Part shown: positions 18,818 to 28,674 of the stretch, one piece after another
Numbering within the stretch: position 1 is the first letter of the stretch
Layout of the letters: each line of letters opens with the position of its first letter
Source of the DNA: Armatimonadota bacterium
GTDB lineage: Bacteria > Armatimonadota > Zipacnadia > Zipacnadales > JABUFB01
Length of the DNA: 64,000 nucleotides
Direction of reading: 5' to 3'
NCBI GenBank assembly: GCA_013314775.1
Contig: JABUFB010000012.1
Span: forward strand, 62,001-126,000
The notes under the pieces: generated by a model
The model's input: only the letters and a program-made list of their open reading frames with translations
Told to the model about the DNA's origin: nothing
Databases searched by the model: none
Translations under genes and position numbers: made by a program

Positions 18818-19870
18818 ATGATCATCGAGATCATCGATCTCCAGGGCACCCCGGAAGAGATGGGGCGCCAGCACGGGGAACTGCTCGCAGAGGGCGCACG
18901 AGCAATGTACGAGACCCGGATGGAACTGTGCCTGGCCGCTGCGGGGAACATGTCCCGGGGCGACCTGCTGGCTCTCGCAGGCCAGTCACTGCCGGCCTTT
19001 GCGGAGTATGCGCCCGACACATACGCCGAGTTCCGGGGCATCGCGGAGGGTGCGGGGCTATCGTGCGAGGAGCTGCTGATCGGGAACGGGTACACGGACT
19101 TCGTGGACCTTGTGCGGCGCGTGACAGGTCCGTCCGAGTGCACATCGTGCGCGGTCCTGCCGGAAGCTTCCGCCGAGGGGCATCTTTACGTGGGGCAGAC
19201 GTGGGATATGAACGCCGGGGCATTCCCCCACGTGGTGGCCTTCCGGCGCACTCCGGCTTCAGGCCCGGTCACGTTGACCCTTACTACTGCGGGTTGCCTG
19301 GCACTCATCGGACTGAACGAGCACGGAATCGCTGTGGGCAACACGAACCTCACCCCGGCGGATGCGCGGCACGGCGTCATGTACCTGGCGCTTCTGCACA
19401 ACGCGCTGGCGCAGGCGACCCACGAGGCTGCGGTACGCGCAATCACCGATGCCCCGCGCATGTCAGGGCATTACTACTATGTGGCCGGGCCGGACGGCGA
19501 ACTGGCGGCGATAGAGACAAGCGCTGAGAGGCACGCCCTTGTGCAGCCGGACGGTTCGGGTCTGCTGGCCCATGCCAACCACTACAACGATCCGGGCATG
19601 ATCGAGTACGTGGGTCAGACCACGCCGTCGGAGAACTCCCTGCAGCGCGAGGCCCGGATGTGGGAACTGCTGCGCGCCGATGAGAGACACGACATGGCCT
19701 CCCTGTGGAACATATTGGGGGATCACGAGACCCCGCTTTGTCGTCACGCCAGTGGGATCAGCGAAGTGCGCACCTGCGCGGCGGTGATGATGTCTCCCGG
19801 CGAGAGGCTGATCCGGATGACCAAAGGCAACCCGTGTGAGTGCGCGTTCGTGGAGGCGACAGTGACGTAG
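18818..19870 (+). CDS. C45-family acyltransferase/peptidase (Ntn-hydrolase)
   Basis: A 350-residue Ntn-hydrolase resembling the acyl-CoA:6-aminopenicillanic acid acyltransferase family (MEROPS C45). Such enzymes are made as precursors that self-cleave before an internal Cys and then cut or exchange amide bonds. The family features are GTPEEMGRQHGELL at the start, EFRGIAEGAGLSCEELL near 71-87, the likely nucleophile Cys108 in ECTSCAV, and VGQTWDMN just after it. Residue 107 before the Cys is Glu rather than the Gly seen in the fungal enzyme. The C-terminal part has the ...HANHY... block typical of the family. It is cytoplasmic as judged by the lack of a signal peptide. The physiological substrate is unknown. 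Confidence 0.8.
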   Translation: MIIEIIDLQGTPEEMGRQHGELLAEGARAMYETRMELCLAAAGNMSRGDLLALAGQSLPAFAEYAPDTYAEFRGIAEGAGLSCEELLIGNGYTDFVDLVRRVTGPSECTSCAVLPEASAEGHLYVGQTWDMNAGAFPHVVAFRRTPASGPVTLTLTTAGCLALIGLNEHGIAVGNTNLTPADARHGVMYLALLHNALAQATHEAAVRAITDAPRMSGHYYYVAGPDGELAAIETSAERHALVQPDGSGLLAHANHYNDPGMIEYVGQTTPSENSLQREARMWELLRADERHDMASLWNILGDHETPLCRHASGISEVRTCAAVMMSPGERLIRMTKGNPCECAFVEATVT

Positions 19871-19979
19871 CAGGCCCAGAAAGCCGGGCCGATGTTCCCC
19901 CTGCAGCCGGTCTTCTTCACGGACAGCGATACCTGCGAAGGCGCGCCGGAATGCGCCACGCGTCTGAAGGTGATCATGG

Positions 19980-22682
19980 ATGACGCCACTTGTCCGACTT
20001 ACGCTCGGAGTACTCGCGCTGGCCAACTACCTTGCTTTCGCAGAGCCCATGGTGTTCCACGTCGCGGTTGATGGGGATGACGCTGCGTCGGGAAGCGCGG
20101 ATGCGCCGTTCCGCACATTGACTCGGGCGCGGGATGCGATCCGCGATCTGAAGCACGGAACCGGGCTGCCTGAGGGCGGAATTCGGATCGCAGTTCACGA
20201 AGGTACTCACCGCCTTGCTGAACCGTTGGCATTGGGGCCCGAGGATTCGGGGACTGAAAGCGCGCCGATCGTCTACGCGGCAGCGGAGGGTGAATCGCCT
20301 GTCATCTCTGGCGGGCGCGTGATCACCGGGTTGCGCCGGAACGAGGACGGCTCCTGGTCGGCGACCATCCCGCAGGCCGCGAATCACGGCTGGGTCTTCC
20401 GCCAGTTGTTTGTCAACGGCAGGCGGTACATCCCGGCGCGTTCCCCCAATGAGGGCCAGTATTCCATCATGCGTGGCGTGCCTCCCGAAGGCGGGTCGGG
20501 AGCCTCCCGTGACCGGTTCATGTTCCGCGCGGGAGACATCCAGGCCTGGCCAAACTTGTCGGACGTGGAGATTCGCGTCACCTTCAGCTGGAATACCGGC
20601 ACATTCCCCCTCAAGGCCGTGGACCCGGAAAACCGCATCGTGACCCTCGCGGGCCCTGCGGTCTGGGAGCTGCCGAAGCCGGGCATGGCAACGTGCCCGT
20701 ATATTGTGATGAATCATCCGGGTTCCTGCGACGCGCCGGGCGAGTGGCAGCTTGACCGCGAGACCGGAGAGCTGCGGATCATCCCCTTCGCCGGTGATGA
20801 CTTGGGTGCGGCGGAAGTGGTGGCCCCGATGTTCGAGTGCCTGATCGCCGCGCGGGGAGACGCAGAGGAGAACAGATGGGTCGAGCACGTGCGCTTCGAG
20901 GGGCTGTCCTTCCAGCACGCTGAGTGGCATCTGCCGCCCACCGGCTTTTCGACGCCGCAGGCCGCCAGCGGATTGGGCGCGGCGCTGGAGTTCTCTGCCG
21001 CGAGACACTGCGCGGTCACCGGGTGTGAAGTTGCCCACGTGGGACGCTACGGCATCTCCTTCGATCGGGACAGTTCCTACAATACGGTTCAGCGCAACCA
21101 CCTGCACGATCTCGGCGGCGGGGGAGTGCGCATAGGCACCACGGACCGGCCGCAACCCGTGACCCGGCTGGCCCACCATAATCTTGTGGATAACAACTAC
21201 ATCCACGATGGTGGGCATACGAACCCCGGCGCGGTGGGGATCTTCATGGGCTACGGGGCGAACAACACCTTCTCGCACAACGAGGTCTGCGACCTGCGCT
21301 ATACCGGGATTTCGCTGGGCTGGACCTGGGACATCGTGTACTCGGGTACCCGCGAGAACATCGTGGAGTACAACCACGTACACCACGTGATGCGAACGCT
21401 GGAGGATGGCGGCGGCATCTACAGCCTGGGCCTCACGCCGGGCTCGGTGATCCGCAATAACCTGGTGCATCACATCGGCACGCCGCCGGACCCTATCGGG
21501 CACGGCATCTACATCGACGGTGGAAGCTCCGGTCTGCTATGCGAGAACAACGTGTGCCACGACTGCGGGCACGGCGGCATCCGCATCCAGCATGGGACCT
21601 CGTGCATCACGGTGCTCAACAACATCTCCGCCTTCTGCGGGTTCGGACTGGGGATCGACTCCGAGCGCACCAATATCTTTCAGTATAACATCGTGGTCCT
21701 GGAGGGGCAGGGCACGCCCTTTCGGTACGTCCCCCAATGGCAGAGCTACAATAAGATCATCGACTATAACCTCTACTGGCGGCCCGACGGCCGGCCCATA
21801 AAGTTCCTGGACTTCACCTGGGATGAGTGGCGCAAGAAGGAGGGGATCAACGACATCTGGTACACGCCGCGAATGGACGCCCACTCGCGCATCGCCGACC
21901 CGAAGTTTGTGGATGCCGAGAATCGTGATTTCCGGCTTCAGCCTGATTCTCCTGCGCTGGCTATGGGGTTCCGGCCCATCGATACGAGCACTGTCGGCCT
22001 TTACGGAGATGATGCGTGGACGTCGCTGCCCTCGAAGTTCGCGTTGAACCCCCTCCTGCCCAATGAGAGGCACCTGCGGTCAATGTTGCCGGAGGACGAT
22101 TTCGACGACGGCCTGCCGGGGCAGAAGCCTGCGCTCGCAGCAGTGGTGGAAGATGTGAAAGGCGGGGCCTACGTGGAGATCAGCGACCTGCGGGCCGCCT
22201 CTGCGCCGCACAGCCTGCGGTTCGTGGACGCGCCGAACCTGACATACCACCTGCCGCATATCTACTACAGTCCGCACCTGTCGGGGGACATACTGCTGCG
22301 GTTGGACTTCGACTTGTACCGCGAACCCGGCGCAATGCTTTGGACCGAATGGCGCAACACCGCGTCGTATGCCAAGGTCGGCCCATGCATCTACATTGAG
22401 AAGAACGGGCGTCTGCTGCTCAATGAGAAGCGACCCACCGAGACCATTCTCCCCGATAGCGAGTGGCTGCATTTCACCATCACCGACGGCCTGGGCGCGC
22501 TGGCCGATGCGAAGTGGGATCTGACTATCACTGGCGCGGACGGACGGGTGCTGTTCGAAGGCAAAGAATTGCCCTGCGGCCCGGAGTTCAACAAAATCGA
22601 GTGGTTGGGGTTCGTAAGTAACGGCACCGAGCCGGCCGAGATGTACCTCGATAATGTCGTCATGCGTCAGATCGGGCCGTAG
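19980..22682 (+). CDS. Secreted right-handed beta-helix protein (GH141-like)
   Basis: A 900-residue secreted protein. A signal peptide spans residues 1-21. The mature part opens with FHVAVDGDDAASGSADAPF followed by TLTRARDAIR, the standard entry to a right-handed parallel beta-helix of the pectate lyase-like/GH141 type. Repeating coil motifs with Asn and His follow through about residue 640, such as NTVQRNHLHDL, HHNLVDNNYIHDGG, ENIVEYNHVHHV and SVIRNNLVHHIG. A carboxyl-terminal domain of about 200 residues resembles a concanavalin-like beta-sandwich. GH141 members act on fucose- or xylose-containing glycans; the exact activity here is not determined. ATG 19980 has AAGGTGA a few bases upstream. 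Confidence 0.8.
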   Translation: MTPLVRLTLGVLALANYLAFAEPMVFHVAVDGDDAASGSADAPFRTLTRARDAIRDLKHGTGLPEGGIRIAVHEGTHRLAEPLALGPEDSGTESAPIVYAAAEGESPVISGGRVITGLRRNEDGSWSATIPQAANHGWVFRQLFVNGRRYIPARSPNEGQYSIMRGVPPEGGSGASRDRFMFRAGDIQAWPNLSDVEIRVTFSWNTGTFPLKAVDPENRIVTLAGPAVWELPKPGMATCPYIVMNHPGSCDAPGEWQLDRETGELRIIPFAGDDLGAAEVVAPMFECLIAARGDAEENRWVEHVRFEGLSFQHAEWHLPPTGFSTPQAASGLGAALEFSAARHCAVTGCEVAHVGRYGISFDRDSSYNTVQRNHLHDLGGGGVRIGTTDRPQPVTRLAHHNLVDNNYIHDGGHTNPGAVGIFMGYGANNTFSHNEVCDLRYTGISLGWTWDIVYSGTRENIVEYNHVHHVMRTLEDGGGIYSLGLTPGSVIRNNLVHHIGTPPDPIGHGIYIDGGSSGLLCENNVCHDCGHGGIRIQHGTSCITVLNNISAFCGFGLGIDSERTNIFQYNIVVLEGQGTPFRYVPQWQSYNKIIDYNLYWRPDGRPIKFLDFTWDEWRKKEGINDIWYTPRMDAHSRIADPKFVDAENRDFRLQPDSPALAMGFRPIDTSTVGLYGDDAWTSLPSKFALNPLLPNERHLRSMLPEDDFDDGLPGQKPALAAVVEDVKGGAYVEISDLRAASAPHSLRFVDAPNLTYHLPHIYYSPHLSGDILLRLDFDLYREPGAMLWTEWRNTASYAKVGPCIYIEKNGRLLLNEKRPTETILPDSEWLHFTITDGLGALADAKWDLTITGADGRVLFEGKELPCGPEFNKIEWLGFVSNGTEPAEMYLDNVVMRQIGP

Positions 22683-22749
22683 AGCGCCAGAAATTGCGCG
22701 GCGCGCAAGGAACAGCGGCGCAGGATGGAACCGTTGCCCGGGCTGTTGG

Positions 22750-23370
22750 GCGATGGGGAGAAAGCCTGCCCTGTGCCATCTGCCCGGGCACGATCTCGGC
22801 TTCGAACCGGAGGGAGATTTCGGCAAGAAGCCGCTTCCCTTCTCGGTGAGCGCTGTCTGCTCCACACACCTGGTCAAGGGTGTCCGGCGCTCGATCCGGC
22901 TGTTTCTGGACAACCCGGCCAATGCACGGGCAATTCCGGCGGATGGACGGGTCGCGGACGGGCGCCATGCTCAGACCATTCGATGAGGGGCGAGCGGTTG
23001 GAGCAGCAGTACCGAGACATCCGGTTCGGACCGCAGACGGGATGGAGCAAGGACGAGCTTACGGCCCAGTTGCAGCGTTATGGCGCCGAGAACCCTGACG
23101 ACGCGTGCATCATGACCCGCGCCTTGCTCTTCCACCTGCTGTGCGCGCCTGCGCTCTTCGTGGTTGGTCCAGATGCCATTTCGCGGGCGCTTCCCGAGCG
23201 GCCTCGCCAAACATCACGGGCGTGCGCCTGCTGCCCTCATCCGGCGCGGTTCAGTTATGAGCCAATGGGACGGCCCGACAACATGCCCGACGTGGGGCCG
23301 CCGGGCCCTGATGCAATGGCTGTGGCGGCGAGTGTGCTCCGACGCTGTGGGGTGCCGGTCATCGACCGAC
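22750..23370 (+). pseudogene. Decayed interval with two coupled gene fragments
   Basis: The 698 bases between 22683 and 23380 hold no intact gene, but two plus-strand frames look protein-like. One ends at 22986 and contains GHDLGFEPEGDFGKKPLPF and GVRRSIRLFLDNPANAR. The second begins at ATG 22983, overlapping the first stop as ATGA, and reads LEQQYRDIRFGPQTGWSKDE and ENPDDACIMTRALLFHLL. After about 60 residues family-like sequence jumps between frames (for example RFPSGLAKHHGR in another frame). The ATGA overlap is typical of an operon junction, so these may be the tail of one gene and the head of another, both decayed. I recognise neither family. Confidence 0.35.
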
Positions 23371-23380
23371 GGCGCCGCAT

Positions 23381-25192
23381 TCAGCGCTTCACAAAGTCCA
23401 GCTGGCCGTCCTCTCTGACCACCAACTCGCCTACGGTGACGCGACGATCCTGGTCGCCATCATCGGGGATCATGCGCTCGTCGGGCCTGCCTATGCGCTC
23501 GGGCACCCACAGTCCCAGTCGGACCTGGTACACCCCGGGCTGTGCACCCTCGGGCAGGCGGAAGCGCAGCGGTAGTTCATACGTTCCGGGCTGCTCCAGC
23601 GCGGAGCAGTCGGTATTCTCCGCCGGGCCGCCCTGGAATACGATGCGTCCATCGCGCTCGAAATGCATGAAGGGCCGCACCCCGACGGGAAGCGGAAGCT
23701 CGATCGTCCAGGCCGCTGGCAGTGCGAGCCCGCCTCCGGTTTGTTCAAGCTCTCCCACCTCAACCGCGTAGTCTCCCGTCACCTTGAGGCGCCCTAGGTG
23801 GTAGCGCGGTCCGCTTGCGTGCGAATCGTCCCGCCCAGACAGGGGAAGAGCGATCTGCGGCGTGCCGGTGCGGCTGCCCACTGAGATCAGTAGTTCATAG
23901 TCGCCCGGCGCGAGGTTGTACGGGAGCGCGAATGTGACCTCCTGGGACCGTGTTTCGGCTTCGCCCGGCGGCCCCACAGGAAGTGAGCGCATATCCAGGG
24001 TCTCGTCCACGAAGACGCCGGCAATGCCTCCCTTGTCATCGCGCAGGGTAATCGCCGGGAATCCGCCCGGGTAACACGGGGCCACCCCGGCATTCCGCCA
24101 GACGGTGTGCAACCGCCACGACTCTCCGACGCGCACGGTGCGGGGCCAGGTGGCCTCGATGAGCTGAAGCCGGTAGCCCAGGCGCAGGTTGATGCGGTCG
24201 ATGAGTGGCCGCATCTCCGACAGAAACTCCCGGGGCCACCAGTGGATCGACGCATAGGCGGCATGATAGCGCTCCACTGCTTCCAGGTATTTGCTGCCAT
24301 CCTGCCAGTTGCCGCGGTCGCGCGAGCCGCCGTAGTGTTCGGATTCCAGGATAACGGGAACATGGGGCCAGAAGGGCTGGGCCATATCGGCGCTGAGGTA
24401 GGCGCGTTCGCCGCCCTGAACGAGAATGCTATCGTCACGCAACGCAAGGCCGCGATCGCGCGCGTAGTCGATAACCTCCTGCCCGCGGCCCTGCATGTGG
24501 TGGTCGTCGTTGATGACCAGCAGCGTTCGTTTGAAATGCTTCAGGTGCAGATCGATGTGAGTGCGCACGGTGTCGGCGGAATACCCCAGACCCGTGCTGG
24601 ACCAGGTATGGCCCTCGCCCCAGACGCCGAAGGAGCCGATGTCAAAGAAGGCGATGTTGGGGTCGCCGTCATAGCGCGCGGCGGCGGCTGCCAGAAAGTG
24701 GTCGAGCTTCTCCAGGAAGACCGGGTCGTCGTAGTCAGGCTCCCAGTACGGCCCATTCTCGTCCAGCCGTCCCGGGGTGAAGTTGTTGCCCTTCGCACCG
24801 GCCTTTGCAACCCACTCCGGCGTGGCCCAGCGAGTCCATGACTCGCACACGGAGAACCGGAAGGCAACCCGCTTGCGTTTCGCGATCCACCTCTGCGCCG
24901 GAGTGTCTACTACCGACCAGTTGAACCTGCCTTCTTCGGGTTCGATGTAGGACCACGGGATACGCAGGTATACCACGGTCAGGCCGGGGTAGTCGTCCAC
25001 GGTGTCGGAAGGTTCCAGACGGGAGCCGTAGTTCTGCGGAATGTTGTCGTAGAAATGAAGCACCCAGCCCATTCCCGGATTGCAGAGGGCTTCTCCGTTA
25101 TCTTGCGGACGCACGGTTACATTTTCATCCGCAGCGAATGAAAGAGTGGCGAGGAATGCGAGGAGAATGAAGGCGAGGAAGACGTCGCTCAT
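23381..25192 (-). CDS. Secreted DUF4832-domain protein, glycosidase-like
   Basis: A 603-residue secreted protein. A signal peptide covers about residues 1-20. The mature N-terminus (about 25-320) is a TIM-barrel-like region with NPGMGWVLHFYDN, VVYLRIPWSYIEPEEGRFNW, and AFFDIGSFGVWGEGHTW, the layout of DUF4874/DUF4832 proteins, which are related to GH42-type barrels. The EGHTW Glu is a candidate acid/base and the ESEHYGG Glu a candidate nucleophile. The C-terminal part (about 340-600) contains DUF4832 beta-sandwich repeats, including HTVWRNAGVAPCY. The ATG at 25192 is preceded by GGAGG about nine bases upstream. It is transcribed divergently from the creatininase-like gene. Confidence 0.75.
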   Translation of the reverse strand: MSDVFLAFILLAFLATLSFAADENVTVRPQDNGEALCNPGMGWVLHFYDNIPQNYGSRLEPSDTVDDYPGLTVVYLRIPWSYIEPEEGRFNWSVVDTPAQRWIAKRKRVAFRFSVCESWTRWATPEWVAKAGAKGNNFTPGRLDENGPYWEPDYDDPVFLEKLDHFLAAAAARYDGDPNIAFFDIGSFGVWGEGHTWSSTGLGYSADTVRTHIDLHLKHFKRTLLVINDDHHMQGRGQEVIDYARDRGLALRDDSILVQGGERAYLSADMAQPFWPHVPVILESEHYGGSRDRGNWQDGSKYLEAVERYHAAYASIHWWPREFLSEMRPLIDRINLRLGYRLQLIEATWPRTVRVGESWRLHTVWRNAGVAPCYPGGFPAITLRDDKGGIAGVFVDETLDMRSLPVGPPGEAETRSQEVTFALPYNLAPGDYELLISVGSRTGTPQIALPLSGRDDSHASGPRYHLGRLKVTGDYAVEVGELEQTGGGLALPAAWTIELPLPVGVRPFMHFERDGRIVFQGGPAENTDCSALEQPGTYELPLRFRLPEGAQPGVYQVRLGLWVPERIGRPDERMIPDDGDQDRRVTVGELVVREDGQLDFVKR

Positions 25193-25372
25193 GGTCCGCT
25201 GCCTCCACGTACTGCCGGGATGTTGCGATTTGAGCCACGTTTCTTCCGCAGGACACCGGTGACCTGCTCATTGGGCGCGGTCGGAGGTCACAGGGGACGC
25301 TTCGAGAAATGCTGAGGTTGACTTGCTTGCCGCCCGCTACATTCGATGGTTTCACAAAGGAAGGCGCATAGT

Positions 25373-26119
25373 ATGAGATCACACCGGTGGGAGGATCTCC
25401 TGCCCGAAGAGTTCTACGATGAGTTCGGCCGCGCTCCGCTGGCGTACATGGCGGCGGCTGCACCGGAGGAGCACGGCCTGCACTGCCCGCTTGGAATGGA
25501 CATGTGGCCGCCGTACGAGGTCTGCCTGCGCGCAGCGGAGATCACCGGCGGGATCGTGTTCCCACTGATTCCCTTCGCGCCCGCTTACTTCCCCGGACTG
25601 TCGCGGGAGGAAATGCGCTCCGGTGAGAGGGAGCTGTACCCGCCCAGCCTGTTCGTGAGCCGAGAGCTATGCGAACTCGCCTACACCGAGGTTCTCGAGA
25701 GCATGGCGGACATGGGCTTCAGAGCGTGCATCGCGCTGGCCGGTCACGCGCCCGCAGACCAACTTATGCAGGACATGACCCAGGCTCACGGTGGGGTGAT
25801 CCGGGGAATGCGGTTCTTCGGCGCGGGCACTTACAGCCTGCTTAGTGACTTCCTGGCCGAACTGGCCCGGCAGACACCGGGGTCCACGGGCCATGGGACT
25901 CTCTGGGAGACCTCGATGATGATGGCCACCGCGCCGGGGATGGTCGAACTGGAGCGAGCGAAGCGCATCCTGTCCGATCCGCGCCCTTCGCAGCTTCAGG
26001 CGAACAGCCCCGAAGTGATCGAGACCATCCAACAGGCCAACGTCGAGCTCGGCGAAGAGAGTCTGCGGCGGCTGGTGGACATCGTGGTGCAGAAGGCCGC
26101 AGAGTTGCTGGAGCGGTAG
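25373..26119 (+). CDS. Creatininase-family amidohydrolase
   Basis: A 248-residue cytoplasmic metal-dependent amidohydrolase of the creatininase family, whose members open cyclic or linear amides. The N-terminal metal site is EEHGLHCPLGMDMW, equivalent to the family motif ExHGxHLPxxTD. A second site, GHAPAD, takes the place of the usual NGHGGN, and HGTLWETSMMM provides the downstream acidic ligand. The replacement of the NGHGGN loop suggests a substrate other than creatinine. ATG 25373 is chosen over 25346 because AAGGAAGG lies about eight bases upstream. It is convergent with the heparinase-like gene, with an 86-base gap in which I see no strong hairpin. Confidence 0.75.
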   Translation: MRSHRWEDLLPEEFYDEFGRAPLAYMAAAAPEEHGLHCPLGMDMWPPYEVCLRAAEITGGIVFPLIPFAPAYFPGLSREEMRSGERELYPPSLFVSRELCELAYTEVLESMADMGFRACIALAGHAPADQLMQDMTQAHGGVIRGMRFFGAGTYSLLSDFLAELARQTPGSTGHGTLWETSMMMATAPGMVELERAKRILSDPRPSQLQANSPEVIETIQQANVELGEESLRRLVDIVVQKAAELLER

Positions 26120-26205
26120 GTTTCTCCTGTTTCAGCATCCACGGTCGGCGCGCGAGACGCATGCGCGAATGCAGGCAAGTAGACATCCGTTCGCAACGGG
26201 CTCAC

Positions 26206-28269
26206 CTACTCTACCGTTATCTCCAGATCCCGCGACACATCCGCGGGGACGTGGATGCGCAGAGTGCGCCCGTCGGTGAGGGCGACCTGCCAGGTCTCGG
26301 GGTCAATGCGCTGTACCGAGACCTGCCCGCATTCCTGCCCGGCGCGCAGGGGCAGCAGGAGCGTGACGAACTGCACCGTGCCATTGCCGCTGCGGATATG
26401 GCGCAGAGTCGTGGCCGGTTCCGGCTTCTCGTAAAACTTCCAGCCGAGGATCTCCGGCTCCATCTGGGCGGAGGCGGTTGCGACCTCCAGGCCTTCGGTT
26501 TCCAGCGGGATGACCGCGAGGTTCGGCAGGTTCGCATCCGCGGTGGCCACTATCGGGCTGCCCTCGACGCCCCGGCACTGGGTGGAGTTGATCTGCCAGC
26601 GCAGATCGTACTCGTGGGCTTCGCCGTCCCGAGAGACCAGCGTGTCGGCCACCACGAACAGGTCCGGCAGGCGGAAGACGATGCGTCGGTGATGGGTTGC
26701 GGGCCGCGCCCAGCCCTCGTAGAAGTTGCTGCCCTCCCAGTACGGATAAGGCTTGGACGGTCCCGGCATCCCGTAATCCGCATTGAAGACACCGTAGGCG
26801 TAGTCTGCCTCCGGCGTGGTGCGCCAGCGAACGTCGGAGACTGGTTTGTAGGGCATCTGGGACGGATCGGGGGTGCTCCACTTCCGGCGCTGCGGGCGGT
26901 TGTCCACTATCACCGTGCTGTGGCCGAAAGTGTCCATGCAGTAGTTCCCGAGCGGCGTGTCATCATAGTTCCCGCGGCCCGGGTCGAACAAGACCAGGCG
27001 GCCGTAAGCCCACATCACAACGTTCAGCTTGTCCTCGTGGCAGTGCTTCCAGCCGATGGGTCCTGCGTCGAAAGCAAGATGATTGGCGTCCGTCTCCCAG
27101 CCGGACCGCATGGCGAAGTAGCCCGCGTACGGCAGCATGGTAGAGCGGAACGCGGGTTCTGCGCCCTCCTTCCCGCCGCCGGCAAGCCACCTGAAATCCG
27201 AACGGTGCGGATAACGCTGGACCGCATCGGCCAGGCGTTCAGGGACATTCACCAACGCGCCATCCTGATATTTCGGCAGCGTGCGGTCCGGCGCGCAGAG
27301 CGCCACGTAGGGCTCGAAGAGCCGCTCGCACTGGGCCGCGAGCGCCTGCACGGAGGGGTCATCTCCCCGGTCCGCATAGAGCGCGAGATCATGCATGCGC
27401 AGGTAATTGTAGAAGAGATTGTGGTAGCCGGGGGAGAGTTCCACGCCCATGCCGTCGGGCAGGTATCCGCGATCCAGGTCGGCCAGGGCGGTTTTCAGGG
27501 CATACTCGCGCCACTCGGAGGCTTCCTTGAGCTCCGGGAAGATCACGCCTGATGTATAGAGACCGATCATCGCGAAAGTCAGCCAGTTCCCGGTGACACG
27601 ATGCTTCTCCCGCAGCAGGCGGGTCTGTTCGATGGTGGAGCGCAAGTACAGGATGATGTCCTCATCGGTGAAGTTGGGCGATGTCAGAAAATGGAAGAAG
27701 GCATTAGGCCAACTGCTGCGCATTCGGATGCCGGTGACGAGGGTGTTCCAGTAGTCGGAATTGCCACCGCTCTGCGGGACCTGGCGCAGCCAGCTTCGCA
27801 GTAAGCTGACCCACAACTTCGCGATGTCTTCATCGCAGCCGGACGCCCAGTATGCCCGCCCCAACGCCTCGAGGAAGTAGGCGCGGCTCATGTTGCCGTG
27901 GTTGGGGTTCTTGAGCCAGTTCAACTCACCACCTTCGAGCCACCACTCTTCGGGAAAAGTGCCGCGCCGGGCCAGCATGTCCCTGGTCGCTGCGAGGCTG
28001 GCTTCAGCGTTGGGCACATTCCTGTGCGGCTTGAGTGGGTCGAAGGACCAGACTTTGATGGTGCGGGTGCGCAGATAGTTGGCCAGTTCGGTCTTGGCGG
28101 CCCGGATGTCGCCGGCGCGCCAGGCCCGGATCGTCGGTTCCAGGCCGGGGAAATCAGGATTGAGGGCTTCGAAAAGGTCAGTCTCGCTGACGCTGATGTC
28201 ATAGTCACCCTGTGCACGGGCGCAGACTGGCAAACAGAAAATCGGACAGAGAATAAGCCACCACGGCAT
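26206..28269 (-). CDS. Secreted heparinase II/III-like polysaccharide lyase
   Basis: A 687-residue secreted lyase-like protein. A signal peptide of about 20 residues begins at ATG 28269, which has AAAGGA about nine bases upstream; the frame is open further to 28428 but that part is not leader-like. The N-terminal (alpha/alpha) toroid (about 40-370) has NWLKNPNHGN, GNWLTFAMIGLY (catalytic-region Asn) and GVELSPGYHNLFYNYL (Tyr). The heparinase II/III domain follows, with GWKHCHEDKLN and LVLFDPGRGNY, the usual His-x-Glu-Asp metal and structural block. Family enzymes cleave uronic-acid-containing glycans by beta-elimination. Which polysaccharide is cut here cannot be read from sequence. It is a single gene, divergent from the following plus-strand series. 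Confidence 0.8.
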   Translation of the reverse strand: MPWWLILCPIFCLPVCARAQGDYDISVSETDLFEALNPDFPGLEPTIRAWRAGDIRAAKTELANYLRTRTIKVWSFDPLKPHRNVPNAEASLAATRDMLARRGTFPEEWWLEGGELNWLKNPNHGNMSRAYFLEALGRAYWASGCDEDIAKLWVSLLRSWLRQVPQSGGNSDYWNTLVTGIRMRSSWPNAFFHFLTSPNFTDEDIILYLRSTIEQTRLLREKHRVTGNWLTFAMIGLYTSGVIFPELKEASEWREYALKTALADLDRGYLPDGMGVELSPGYHNLFYNYLRMHDLALYADRGDDPSVQALAAQCERLFEPYVALCAPDRTLPKYQDGALVNVPERLADAVQRYPHRSDFRWLAGGGKEGAEPAFRSTMLPYAGYFAMRSGWETDANHLAFDAGPIGWKHCHEDKLNVVMWAYGRLVLFDPGRGNYDDTPLGNYCMDTFGHSTVIVDNRPQRRKWSTPDPSQMPYKPVSDVRWRTTPEADYAYGVFNADYGMPGPSKPYPYWEGSNFYEGWARPATHHRRIVFRLPDLFVVADTLVSRDGEAHEYDLRWQINSTQCRGVEGSPIVATADANLPNLAVIPLETEGLEVATASAQMEPEILGWKFYEKPEPATTLRHIRSGNGTVQFVTLLLPLRAGQECGQVSVQRIDPETWQVALTDGRTLRIHVPADVSRDLEITVE

Positions 28270-28284
28270 GGTCTGGTTTCCTTT

Positions 28285-28400
28285 CTGTCGCCCCCTTCGG
28301 GGGCTCAAGCGATTCGGGGGGCGAGTCCACGGGTTCCGTTCCGCTTCGCTCCAATTCACCCGTGGCTGTAGGCTGCCGCCCCCTTCGTGGGCTGTGAGGC
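28285..28400. repeat. REP-like compound palindrome
   Basis: This intergenic block has three nested stem-loops. The first is GCCCCC-TTC-GGGGGC at 28290-28304. The central one pairs CCACGGGT (28327-28334) with ACCCGTGG (28358-28365). The third is a weaker GCCC/GGGC stem at 28378-28392. The sequence CGCCCCCTTCG recurs directly at 28289-28299 and 28377-28387. The layout resembles REP/BIME-type intergenic palindromes. The rest of the 456 bases between the two divergent genes shows only the promoter-like site described separately. Confidence 0.5.
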
Positions 28401-28674
28401 AGAAGGCCCACCAGCGAGATTTCAACACCCTCGGCCAGTGGAACTGGGAACGAACAGGGAGCGCGCCGGGCTTCGGCAGGTTCCGACATGCTCGGACCAG
28501 CGATAGATGACGCGCAGATGCCTGCAGAACTGAAACGCGCTCTCATTTGGATAAAGTTGAGTGTTTGTGGATGTTCCCGCCAGATAACGGGATGGCAGTT
28601 GGGCACGCGATGCACAGGCTCCTGCCCGTTCCGGAAGCTCAGTGGTGGGCAGGAAAACGGCCCTGCTTTGTCGT

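Noticed and set aside
19974-21503. A 509-codon minus-strand frame opposite the beta-helix gene
   Set aside because: No family-like motif and heavy Arg/His content; the plus strand has the clear beta-helix protein.
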